Shown here piece by piece: positions 22,066 to 32,129 of a DNA stretch of 64,000 bases. How positions within the stretch are numbered: the first letter of the stretch is position 1; each line of letters opens with the position of its first letter. Both the position numbers and the translations under genes were made by a program. The stretch is from Zea mays (Eukaryota > Streptophyta > Magnoliopsida > Poales > Poaceae): NCBI RefSeq assembly GCF_902167145.1, contig NC_050099.1:243796588-243860587 (forward strand), read 5' to 3'. The notes beneath the pieces are model-generated. The model saw only the letters and a list, made by a program, of their open reading frames with translations. It searched no databases and had not been told where the DNA came from.

Positions 22066-22470
22066 CTAGCAAAAGAAATTGCGTGAATCAAGAATATTGA
22101 GCTCATGCCTAAGTTTGGTAAAAGTTTGTTCATCAAGAGGCTTGGTAAAGATATCGGCTAATTGATCTTTAGTGTTAATGTAAGAAATCTCGATATCTCC
22201 TTTTTGTTGGTGATCCCTAAGAAAATGATACCGAATGGCTATGTGCTTAGTGCGGCTATGCTCGACGGAATTGTCGGCCATTTTGATTGCACTCTCATTA
22301 TCACATAGCAAAGGGACTTTGGTTAGTTTGTAACCGTAGTCCCGCAGGGTTTGCCTCATCCAAAGCAATTGCGCGCAACAATGGCCTGCGGCAATGTACT
22401 CGGCTTCGGCGGTGGAAAGAGCGACCGAATTTTGCTTCTTTGAAGCCCAAGACACCAAGGATCTTCCCAA
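22066..22470 (-). pseudogene. RNase H end of Sirevirus pol, cut off by a stop codon
   Basis: Encodes the Copia RNase H: VALSTAEAEYIAAGHC, LLCDNESAI and the C-terminal TKDQLADIFTKPL. It lies in the same frame as the RT block; only TAG at 22474-22476 separates them. Confidence 0.88.
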
Positions 22471-22473
22471 GAA

Positions 22474-24168
22474 CTAGCAAGTCCCCGATGTGCTCTTCCT
22501 ATTGATTTTGCACCCTGCCCAATCGGCATCCGAATAACCAATCAAATCAAATGTGGATCCCCGAGGGTACCAAAGGCCAAACTTAGGAGTATAAGCCAAA
22601 TATCTCAAGATTCGTTTTACGGCCGTAAGGTGGGATTTCTTAGGGTCGGATTGGAATCTTGCACACATGCAAACGGAAAGCATAATGTCCGGTCGAGATG
22701 CACATAGATAGAGTAATGAACCAATCATCGACCGGTATACCTTTTGATCCACGGACTTACCTCCCGTGTCGAGGTCGAGATGCCCATTAGTTCCCATGGG
22801 TGTCTTGATGGGTTTGGCATCCTTCATTCCAAATTTGCTTAGAATATCTTGAGTGTACTTCGTTTGGCTTAGGAAGGTGCCCTCTTGGAGTTGCTTGACT
22901 TGGAATCCTAGAAAATACTTCAACTCCCCCATCATTGACATCTCGAATTTCTGTGTCATGATCCTACTAAACTCTTCACATGTAGATTCGTTAGTAGACC
23001 CAAATATAATATCATCAACATAAATTTGGCATACAAACAAATCATTCTCAAGTGTTTTGGTAAAGAGCGTAGGATCGGCCTTTCCGACTTTGAATCCATT
23101 TGCAATAAGAAAATCTCTAAGGCATTCATACCATGCTCTTGGGGCTTGCTTGAGCCCATAAAGCGCCTTAGAGAGCTTATAGACATGATTAGGATACTTA
23201 CTATCTTCAAAGCCGGGAGGTTGCTCAACATAGACCTCTTCTTTGATTGGTCCATTGAGGAAGGCACTTTTCACGTCCATTTGATAAAGCTTGAAACCAT
23301 GGTAAGTAGCATAGGCCAATAAAATGCGAATTGATTCAAGCCTAGCTACGGGTGCATAGGTTTCACCGAAATCCAAACCTTCGACTTGGGAGTATCCTTT
23401 GGCCACAAGTTGAGCTTTGTTCCTTGTCACCACACCATGCTCATCTTGCTTGTTGCGGAAGACCCATTTGGTTCCTACAACATTTTGATTAGGACGTGGA
23501 ACTAAATGCCATACCTCATTCCTAGTGAAGTTGTTGAGCTCCTCTTGCATCGCCACCACCCAATCCGAATCTTGAAGTGCTTCCTCTACCTTGTGTGGCT
23601 CAGTAGAGGAAACAAACGAGTAATGCTCACAAAAATGTGCAACACGAGATCTAGTAGTTACCCCCTTATGGATGTCGCCGAGGATGGTGTCGACGGGGTG
23701 ATCTCGTTGGATTGCTTGGTGGACTCTTGGGTGTGGCGGTCTTGGTTCTTGCTCATCCTCCTTTTCTTGATCATTTGTATCTCCCCCTTGATCGTTGCCA
23801 TCATGTTGAGGTGGCTCATCTTCTTGAACTTGTCCTTCATCAATTTGAGCCTCATCCTCATTTTGAGTTGGTGGAGATGCTTGCGTGGAGGAGGATGGTT
23901 GATCTTGTGTTCTTGGAGGCTCTTTGGATTCCTTAGGACACACATCCCCAATGGACATGTTCCTTAGCGCTATGCACGGAGCCTCTTCATCACCTATCTC
24001 ATCAAGATCAACTTGCTCTACTTGAGAGCCATTAGTTTCATCAAACACAACGTCACATGAGACTTCAACTAGCCCAGTGGACTTGTTAAAGACCCTATAT
24101 GCCCTTGTGTTTGAGTCATAACCAAGTAAAAAGCCTTCTACAGTTTTAGGAGCAAATTTAGATTTTCT
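22474..24168 (-). pseudogene. Reverse transcriptase block of Sirevirus pol
   Basis: Begins just after a frame break near 24172. An acidic, Gln/Pro-rich linker (about 23660-23990) precedes the RT. RT motifs are [32 protein letters not shown] and catalytic YVDD ([10 protein letters not shown]). The RNase H start ([11 protein letters not shown]) precedes the TAG at 22474-22476. Confidence 0.88.
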
Positions 24169-25310
24169 ACCTCTTTAACAAGAATAAAGCATTTGCTACC
24201 GAAAACTCTAAAATATGAAATGTTGGGCTTTTTACCGGTTAGGAGTTCATATGATGTCTTTTTGAGGATTCGGTGTAGATACAACCGGTTGATGGCGTAG
24301 CAAGCGGTGTTGACCGCCTCCGCCCAAAACCGATCCGAAGTCTTGTATTCATCAAGCATGGTTCTCGCCATGTCCAATAGAGTTCTATTCTTCCTCTCCA
24401 CTACACCATTTTGTTGTGGAGTGTAGGGAGAAGAGAACTCATGCGTGATGCCCTCCTCCTCAAGAAAGCCTTCGATTTGAGAGTTCTTGAACTCCGTCCC
24501 GTTGTCGCTTCTTATTTTCTTGATCCTTAAGCCAAACTCATTTTGAGCCCGTCTCAAGAATCCCTTTAAGGTCTCTTGGGTTTGAGATTTTTCCTGTAAA
24601 AAGAATACCCAAGTGAAGCGAGAATAATCATCCACAATAACTAGACAGTACTTACTCCCGCCGATGCTTATGTAAGCAATCGGGCCGAATAGGTCCATGT
24701 GTAGGAGCTCCAGTGGCCTGTCGGTCGTCATGATGTTCTTATGCGGATGATGGGCACCAACTTGCTTTCCTGCTTGGCATGCGTTACAAATCCTGTCTTT
24801 CTCAAAATGAACATTTGTTAGTCCTAAAATGTGTTCTCCCTTTAGAAGCTTGTGAAGATTCTTCATCCCAACATGGGCTAGTCGGCGGTGCCAGAGCCAA
24901 CCCATGTTAGTCTTAGCAATTAAGCAAGTGTTGAGTTCAGCTCTATCAAAATCTACCAAGTATAGCTGACCCTCTAACACTCCCTTAAATGCTATTGAAT
25001 CATCATTTCTTCTAAAGACAGTGACACCTACATCAGTGAATAGACAGTTGTAGCCCATTTGACATAATTGTGAAACGGAAAGCAAATTGTAATCTAAAGA
25101 ATCTACAAGAAAAACATTGGAAATAGAATGGTCAGGAGATATAGCTATTTTACCAAGACCTTTGACCAAACCTTGATTTCCATCCCCGAATGTGATAGCT
25201 CGTTGGGGATCTTGGTTTTTCTCATATGAGGAGAACATCTTCTTCTCCCCTGTCATGTGGTTTGTGCACCCGCTGTCGAGTATCCAACTTGAGCCCCCGG
25301 ATGCATAAAC
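24138..25310 (-). pseudogene. Protease-integrase block of Sirevirus pol
   Basis: The frame opens after a TAG at 25311-25313 and holds the protease motif WILDSGCTNHMTG (DSG at about 25270), a fragment of a once continuous polyprotein. The integrase follows with the zinc finger (LWHRRLAHVGMKNL ... CNACQAGKQ) and D,D,E core (HMDLFGP, IRSDNGTEF, TPQQNGVVERKN). The frame is lost near 24172 by a one-base change relative to the family, so the last residues are out of frame. Confidence 0.88.
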
Positions 25311-25323
25311 CTACAAAACAAGT

Positions 25324-26265
25324 TTAGTTCTTGACTTTAGGTACCCAAATGGTTTTGGGTCCTTTGGCATTAGACACAAGAACTTTGGGTACCCAAACAC
25401 AAGTCTTGGAGCCCTTGTGCTTGCCCCCAACATATTTGGCAACTATCTTGCCGGATTTGTTAGTTAAAACATATGATGCATCAAAAGTTTTAAATGAAAT
25501 GTCATGATCATTTGATGCAATAGGAATTTTCTTAGGCAACTTAGCACGGGTTGGTTGCCTAGAACTAGATGTCTCACCCTTATACATAAAAGCATGATTG
25601 GGGCCAGAGTGAGACTTCCTAGAATGAATTTTCCTAATTTTGCTCTCAGGATAACCGGCAGGGTACAAAATGTAACCTTCGTTATCCTGAGGCATGGGAG
25701 CCTTGCCCTTAACAAAGTTTGACAATCTTTTAGGAGGGGCACTAAGTTTGACATTGTCTCCCCTTTGGAAGCCAATGCCATCCTTGATGCCAGGGCGTCT
25801 CCCATTATAGAGCATACTTCTAGCAAATTTAAATTTTTCATTCTCTAAGTTATGCTCGGCAATTTTAGCATCTAATTTAGCTATATGATCATTTTGTTGT
25901 TTAATTAAAGCCATGTGATCATGTATAGCATCAATGTTAACATCTCTACATCTAGTACAAATAGATACATGCTCAACAATAGATGTAGAGGGTTTGCATG
26001 AATTAAGTTCCACGATCTTAGCACGCAAGATATCATTGTTATCTCTAAGATCGGAAATTGTAACATTGCAAACATCTATTTCTTTAGCCTTAGCAATTAA
26101 ATTTTCATTTTCTACTCTAAGGCTAGCAAGAGAAATGTTTAATTCTTCAATCCTAGCAAGCAAATCATCATTATTATCTCTAGGATTGGAAGTTGAAACA
26201 TTGCAAATATGTGAATCAACCTTAGCATTTAAACTAGCATTTTCATTCCTAAGGTTGTCAATCAT
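25324..26265 (-). pseudogene. Coiled-coil and basic C-terminal region of Sirevirus Gag
   Basis: Same frame as gag, separated only by TAA 26356-26358. The first part is a heptad-like, Asn/Leu-rich segment (LRNENASLNAK, RIEELNISLASLR). The second is basic and ends in VWVPKV/IWVPKV repeats. Sirevirus Gag proteins are long and carry coiled-coil segments, so this is the rest of Gag rather than a separate gene. Confidence 0.75.
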
Positions 26266-26355
26266 CTCACGGCAAGTGCTTAGCTCACTAGATAAATTTT
26301 CACATTTTTCTACTTCTAGAGCATAAGCATTTTTAACCTTAACATGCTTCTTATT

Positions 26356-28011
26356 TTATTTAATAAGGAAGTCCTCTTGGGTGTCCAAGAGATCATCCTT
26401 TTCATGGATGGCACTAATCAATTCATTAAGTTTTTCCTTTTGTTGCATGTTGAGGTTGGCAAAAAGGGTACGCAAATTATCTTCCTCATCACTAGCATTA
26501 TCATCACTAGAGGATTCATATTTAGTGGAGGATTTAGATTTAACCTTCTTTTTGCCGTCCTTTGCCATGAGGCATTTGTGGCCGACGTTGGGGAAGAGGA
26601 GTCCCTTGGTGACGGCGATGTTGGCGGCGTCCTCGTCGTTGGAGGAGTCGCCTGAGCTTTCGTCGGAATCCCACTCCCGACAAACATGGGCATCGCCGCC
26701 CTTCTTCTTGTAGTACCTTCTCTTCTCCTTTCTTCTCCCCTTCTTGTCGTCGCCCCTGTCACTGTCACTTGATAATGGACATTTTGCAATAAAGTGACCG
26801 GGCTTACCACACTTGTAGCAAACTTTCTTGGAGCAGGACTTGTAGTCTTTTCCTCTCCTTTGCTTGAGGATTTGGCGGAAGCTCTTGATGACGAGCGCCA
26901 TTTCCTCATTGTCGAGCTTGGAGGCGTCGATTGGTTGTCTACTTGGGGTAGACTCCTCCTTCTTTTCTTCCGTCGCCTTGAATGCGACGGGTTGAGCTTC
27001 GGATGTAGATGGATCATCAAGCTCGTTGATCTTCCTCGAGCCTTCGATCATGCACTCAAAACTTACAAAATGCCCGATTACTTCCTCGGGGGTCATTTTA
27101 GTATATCTAGGATTACCACGAATTAATTGAACTTGAGTAGGGTTAAGGAAAATAAGAGATCTTAGAATAACCTTAACCACTTCGTGGTCATCCCACTTTA
27201 CGCTCCCGAGGTTGCGCACTTGGTTCACCAAGGTCTTGAGCCGGTTGTACATGTGTTGTGGCTCCTCCCCTTTGCGAAGCTGGAACCGACCGAGCTCTCC
27301 CTCGATCGTTTCCCGCTTGGTGATCTTGGTGAGCTCGTCTCCCTCGTGCGCGGTTTTGAGCACATCCCAAACCTCCTTGGCATTCTTCAACCCTTGTACT
27401 TTGTTATACTCCTCTCTACTTAGTGAGGCGAGGAGTATTGTTGTCGCTTGAGAGTTGAAGTGCTCGATTTGGGCCACCTCATCCTCATCATAGTCTTTAT
27501 CCCCTACCGATGGTACCTGTGCACCAAACTCAACAACATCCCATATACTTTTGTGGAGTGAGGTTAGATGAAATCGCATTAAATCACTCCACCTAGCATA
27601 ATCTTCACCATCAAAGGTTGGTGGTTTGCCTAATGGGACGGAAAGTAAAGGTGCATGTTTAGAAATGCGAGGGTAGTGTAGAGGGATCTTACTAAACTTC
27701 TTACGCTCTTGGCGTTTAGAAGTAACGGATGCCGCGTCGGAGCCGGATGTGGATGTTGATGAAGTGTCGGTCTCGTAGTAGACCACCTTCCTCATCCTCT
27801 TGTGCTTGTCCCCACTCCGATGCGGCTTGTGAGAAGAAGATTTCTCCTTCTTCTCTTTGCGGTGAGAAGAAGATTTCTTCTCCTTCCCTTTGTTGGAGGA
27901 GCTCTTCTTCTTCTCCTTCTTGGTGCGGGACTCTTCCGATGAAGTGCTCCCGTGGCTTGTAGTGGGCTTTTCGCTGGTCTCCATCTCCTTCTTGGCGTGA
28001 TCTCCCGACAT
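26356..28011 (-). CDS. Gag of Sirevirus (N-terminal part, ends at a stop codon)
   Basis: Starts at ATG 28009-28011. Domains: Lys/Ser-rich basic N-terminus (residues 1-90), retrotransposon gag core (PPTFDGEDYARWSDLMRFHL; about 130-340), and one CCHC zinc knuckle (CYKCGKPGHFIAKC; about 395-410) followed by a Lys-rich stretch. It would coat and package element RNA. The stop at 26356-26358 is followed by open frame, so it may be a nonsense change. Confidence 0.88.
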   Translation of the reverse strand: MSGDHAKKEMETSEKPTTSHGSTSSEESRTKKEKKKSSSNKGKEKKSSSHRKEKKEKSSSHKPHRSGDKHKRMRKVVYYETDTSSTSTSGSDAASVTSKRQERKKFSKIPLHYPRISKHAPLLSVPLGKPPTFDGEDYARWSDLMRFHLTSLHKSIWDVVEFGAQVPSVGDKDYDEDEVAQIEHFNSQATTILLASLSREEYNKVQGLKNAKEVWDVLKTAHEGDELTKITKRETIEGELGRFQLRKGEEPQHMYNRLKTLVNQVRNLGSVKWDDHEVVKVILRSLIFLNPTQVQLIRGNPRYTKMTPEEVIGHFVSFECMIEGSRKINELDDPSTSEAQPVAFKATEEKKEESTPSRQPIDASKLDNEEMALVIKSFRQILKQRRGKDYKSCSKKVCYKCGKPGHFIAKCPLSSDSDRGDDKKGRRKEKRRYYKKKGGDAHVCREWDSDESSGDSSNDEDAANIAVTKGLLFPNVGHKCLMAKDGKKKVKSKSSTKYESSSDDNASDEEDNLRTLFANLNMQQKEKLNELISAIHEKDDLLDTQEDFLIK

Positions 28012-28045
28012 CACTTCGAGCGGTTAGGCTCTAATGAAGCACCGG

Positions 28046-28057
28046 GCTCTGATACCA
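28046..28057 (-). other. Primer-binding site of Sirevirus
   Basis: On the minus strand TGGTATCAGAGC, the complement of the initiator-Met tRNA 3' end, two bases after the 5' LTR. Confidence 0.92.
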
Positions 28058-28059
28058 AT

Positions 28060-29350
28060 TGATAGTCGCCTAGAGGGGGGGTGAATAGGGCGAAACTGAA
28101 ATTTACAAATATAAACACAACTACAAGCCGGGTTAGCGTTAGAAATAAAATCGAGTCCGCGAGAGAGGGCGCAAAACAAATCGCAAGCGAATAAACAAGT
28201 GAGACACGTGGATTTGTTTTATCGAGGTTCGGTTCTTGCAAACCTACTCCCCGTTGAGGAGGCCACAAAGGCCGGGTCTCTTTCAACCCTTCCCTCTCTC
28301 AAACGATCCCTCGGATCGAGTGAGCTTTCTCTTCTCAATCACTTGGAACACAAAGTTCCTACAAGGACCACCACAAGTTTGGTGTCTCTTGCCTCAATTA
28401 CAAGTGAGTTTGATCGCAATGAAAGAATCAAGAACGAAGAAAGCAATCCAAGCGCAAGAGCTCGAAAGAACACAAGCAAATCACTCTCTCTAGTCACTAT
28501 GGCGTTGTGTGGAATTTGGAGAGGATTTGATCTCTTTGGTGTGTCTAGAATTGAATGCTAGAGCTCTTGTAGTAGTTGGGAAGTGGAAAACTTGGATGCT
28601 ATGAATGGTGGGGTGGTTGGGGTATTTATAGCCCCAACCACCAAACTTGACCGTTGGTGGAGCTGTCTGTTCGATGGCGCACCAGACAGTCCGGTGCACA
28701 CCGGACATGTCCGGTGCCCCTGCCACATCTTCAGTTCCGTTGGATTCCGACCGTTGAAGCTTCTGACTTGTGGGCCCACCTGGATGTCCGGTGCACACCG
28801 GACATGTACTGTTTGCTGTCCGGTGTGCCAGTATGGGCACGCCTGCCTTCTGCGCGCACAGAGCGCGCATTAAATGCGCTGCAGGTAGCCGTTGGCGCCG
28901 AATAGCCGTTGCTCCGGAGTTGCACCGGACAGTCCGGTGAATTATAGCAGACTAGCCGTTGGATATTCCCGAAGCTGGCGAGTTCCTGAGGCTGCTCCTC
29001 CTTGGCGCACCGGACACTGTCCGGTGAATTATAGCGCGAGTGCCTCTGGAAATTCCCGAAGGTGGCGAGTTTGCGTTGGAGTCCTCTGGTACACCGGACA
29101 TGTCCGGTGGTGCACCGGACACTGTCCGGTGGCACACCGGACAGTCCGGTGCGCCAGACCAGAGGTGCCTTCGGTTGGCCCTTTGCTCTTTTGTTGAACC
29201 CAACCCTTGGTCTTTTTATTGGCTAAGTGTGAACCTTTAGCACCTGTATAACTTATACACTAGAGCAAACTAGTTAGTCCAAAGATTTGTGTTGGGCAAT
29301 TCAACCACCAAAATTATACAGGAACTAGGTGTAGGCCTAATTCCCTTTCA
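28060..29350 (-). repeat. 5' LTR of Sirevirus (1291 bp)
   Basis: Same ends as the 3' copy. It holds seven CACCGGAC/GTCCGGTG palindromes (28680-29152), one with a mismatch. About seven substitutions against the 3' copy were seen, mostly transitions. The TATA box is at 28623-28630 (minus). Confidence 0.95.
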
Positions 29351-29479
29351 GTTAGGGCGTGCAAAACCTTTCAAATCTTTCCAATTAGTAAAATTGTAAT
29401 ACTTCACCATGTTAAGCTAGAGTTGTGGATGAATTACTTACTATGTTCCAGCAACTCGTATTTGCTTGTTGTTCGCTTC

Positions 29480-29870
29480 AACTATAAATCCTGGTTGGAC
29501 CAAAAACTGATATCTTGGTGAAGATAAAGCAATCCTCTTGCAATCCCATTAATTGTTTTGAACCATAATGGCCAATCAAGAGAAGATTTTCTTGTAACAT
29601 CTTCAAAGATTTTTGTGAACACACTGTCAGGTGCCAGCCACTATGATACACTTGTACAAATTGGTTCAGTATGCAAACATTAGTCATAACATACCGAAAA
29701 AGGAAAGCATCTAAGCTTTTGTTAGTACTTCAATATAAGTAACTTCTCATCTTCTTGATTGCAGAAACCAAGAAGTTTGACTAAGTTTCTATGATAAAAA
29801 TGCCTTCGTTTCTAAACTCCTGGATCCCTTGAACAAATGTGACGGTTGCTAAGCTTCTGTCAACGATTTC
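29480..29870 (-). pseudogene. Cysteine-rich-type receptor kinase fragment (minus strand)
   Basis: On the minus strand two blocks of a plant receptor kinase are recognisable. At about 29770-29870 is QEFRNE followed after frame damage by RNLVKLLGFC. At about 29500-29645 is [20 protein letters not shown] then LYLHQDIS. Order, spacing and the intron-like gap between them fit a CRK (DUF26-type) kinase gene. The catalytic loop and beyond are missing. A fourth Helitron-captured gene, in the opposite orientation to the others. Confidence 0.7.
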
Positions 29871-30008
29871 ATTTGCCTGTCATTAAAAATTATATATTGA
29901 CTCTTTAGAAATAATTTGTGCAATATTGCTAATGTTTTTCACACGGATTTTACATATTATAGTGATGTTTATCATTCTACATCTATGTTTCATACAATTT
30001 TTTTACTT

Positions 30009-30036
30009 CCGTCGCAACGCACGGGCACATACCTAG
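30009..30036 (+). other. Helitron 3' terminal hairpin and CTAG end
   Basis: CCGT/CGC and GC/ACGG arms form the short hairpin expected about 10 bases before the terminal CTAG (30033-30036), which is followed by the target T. Confidence 0.88.
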
Positions 30037-30154
30037 TTAACTATGAGGAATAAGGTGGTGATGGATCAACCCATATTATTCCACAAACCAAACAACAAAA
30101 AAGTGAGGAGTGAGAAAATAATGGACTAACTCATTCCCCAAACCAAACACCCTG
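30037..30154. mobile_element. Tourist-like MITE, right half
   Basis: Complements the half at 10035-10143 and ends AACCAAACACCCTG, followed by TSD TAA (30155-30157). Confidence 0.8.
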
Positions 30155-31440
30155 TAAATAGATTGCTAGATTGTGTGTCATCAGTCCATTGCAATCGATT
30201 TTTTGTATTTTAGTCGACTTTTCTAAAAAAACTCATTTAAACATCTGGACGACTTAATTCTGTTTTCTGACCTTTTGCTTGGCACTTATGTGTATTCCTT
30301 TCGCACAACCAATTGATATCGATGGTCAAACTTATCAGAACCGTCGATCCACTAGAAAAAACACCTCAAGTGATCCTAAGGAATGGAGCGAAGCATTAGT
30401 ACATATTTAGTAAACATCAATGACACACAAGTTATAAACCGCGCACGTTAAAACCGCCACAAGTGTAGAAGCAACAAACAGCCGTGTTTGGATGTTTAGA
30501 TTGACATACCAAAGTTGGACTGCCACAGTCACAATTAGGCACAGGAAGATCATGAGGAATAAGAGCATCCTTACTAGATGCATATGGATATACAGTCACA
30601 ACTATATAGAAATAGTAATACGCACACAAATCAAAACTAATTAATCGAAACCATGCAACGCAATATATGTAACAAACGAATTAGAGAGATACCATACCTT
30701 GGTCTTCAAGATATACAGATCAAATCAATAATTTTCAACTCGAATACAAAGATTGGAGCACATCTCGACGATATGGATGAAGATGGAAACGAGAGAGATA
30801 AATGGTTGGGTGTAACTCTTAGCCAGAAAAACACTGATTTTATAGGACTTCCTAGCTCGGCGCCTTGGAGCCGAGCTAGGCAGGGCGACGACACGGTGGC
30901 AATGTTCCCCTAATACTCTCCTAATTCTATAGGAGCTATTAGTTTTTAACCAATTCTCATGTAAATGGTGAAAAAAACATTCCAACAACCTCTAATCTAA
31001 TTTAGCCCCCCTAATCATATTTTGGCTTCACCATTGGAGCTAGATGCCACGTAAGCGCTATGTCAGCCCTCGCTAACCAGCGGATTACGTACCTCGGCGC
31101 CACAGACTGTGGCGCTGAGCAGTGTTGTACCCTCGCCAACCTAGGGATTATGTACCTCGTCGCCATAATTTATGACGCCTAGCAAAAGATTAAAAACAGA
31201 ATTAAGTCATCGTCTAAATATAATTATTTTTCCAGAAAAGGGTTAAAATACAAAAAAAATCAGCCATCCCAACACATAAGTATTGTACCCGTATATATTT
31301 GTGTGCATAAGCGTACCATCATTTCGAGAAAAAAAGTTTTATACAACAACCAGCATTTCCCTTTCATAAAGACGTCAGCGTAAGAAAGGGACTCGTAATA
31401 TTCTTTTTCTTTTTCTTAAACTACCATAGGTGGGGTACCG
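30155..31440. other. Intergenic stretch with hairpin repeats, no gene
   Basis: No protein-coding pattern. It contains strong hairpins at 30851-30880 (CCTAGCTCGG / CCGAGCTAGG), 31093-31119 (CTCGGCGCCACAG / CTGTGGCGCTGAG) and 31159-31179. The last two sit in repeated context (GGATTA.GTACCTCG). These look like remnants of a repeat family with GGCGCC hairpins. Confidence 0.5.
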
Positions 31441-31977
31441 GGCCTACTCACGTGTTTAATTATTCCCTTGAGCCCGATCCATGTGGTGGTAATCATTATC
31501 TCCTCCCGCCCCCCGCCAGAAGATCACGCCGTTCGTGGACCGCCCGCCCCGGCCCCGCTCTCCTGCCCTTGGGATATTTGCGTGCGGCCAGACCACGTCA
31601 CCCAACCAGATGCCGACGTCACTGTCACTGCGGGCCCCACAATGTGCTGCTTTTCCGCTTTTCGCTTCGCACCGTACCCGCTCGCGCACCGTACCGACGC
31701 CCGGTGGGACCGGCACACCAATCCAAGTGCGGGGCCAAAGTCAGTGACCGATTTTGCGACCGACGAGTCGACGGCAGGGTGCGAGTGCGAAGAAGCGTTG
31801 GCAGTATACTCCTCCAGGATACAGACATACAGTACAGTAGGTTCATTCCCCCCACCACATCGAACTGTGCGCGCGCTGCGCGGTCGGTCGCTCCCCTCCT
31901 CTGTCCGCGATCTCGGCTGGCCGCCTGGGCTTGGCCCTCGCCACCGCTCCCGTCTCCGGTTCCGGCGGCCGAGCCAG

Positions 31978-32101
31978 GTGAACGATCTCTCCAGTCCGGT
32001 CCCCCCCTGGCCCCTACCCCAACCCTACCGGCTGGTTCGTCGCGCGCGCCGAATCGTGGAGAGGCGGGAATCTGACGCGGACCTCATTGGATTCCGTGCA
32101 G
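31978..32101 (+). other. Probable 5' UTR intron of the CBP60 gene
   Basis: GCCAG|GTGAAC at 31978 and TTCCGTGCAG ending at 32101 bracket 124 bases just upstream of the start ATG, in a GC-rich, leader-like region (31450-32129). Not confirmed by transcript. Confidence 0.45.
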
Positions 32102-32129
32102 GTTTGCTCGGGTCTTCGTGCCAGCGACG

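Larger units (their letters stand above)
19852..29350 (-). mobile_element. Copia LTR retrotransposon, Sirevirus type (Opie/Ji-like)
   Basis: A 9499-bp element flanked by a perfect 5-bp TSD GTTAG (19847-19851 and 29351-29355). On the minus strand the order is 5' LTR, initiator-Met PBS, gag, protease, integrase, RT, RNase H, several polypurine tracts, 3' LTR. Integrase before RT defines Copia. Repeated polypurine tracts and CGG/CCG palindromes in the LTR are established Sirevirus traits. LTR pairs show about seven substitutions over 1.29 kb, yet the coding region has at least three breaks. The name Opie/Ji is my best guess. Confidence 0.93.
10144..30036 (+). mobile_element. Hel1-type non-autonomous Helitron with captured gene fragments
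   Basis: The 5' end TCTATACTACTC fits the maize Helitron start pattern TCTMTAYTAMYHN. The 3' end CGTCGCAACGCACGGGCA followed by five bases and CTAG fits the maize 3' pattern. The insertion lies between A (10143) and T (30037), as Helitrons require, and makes no target duplication. No Rep/helicase gene is seen, so it is non-autonomous. Between later insertions it holds exon/intron fragments of at least four unrelated plant genes. Removing the three nested insertions and their duplications gives about 6.1 kb. Confidence 0.9.

Noticed and set aside
25324..26265. Separate accessory gene in the Sirevirus
   Set aside because: It is in the same frame as gag with one stop between; better read as the second half of Gag.
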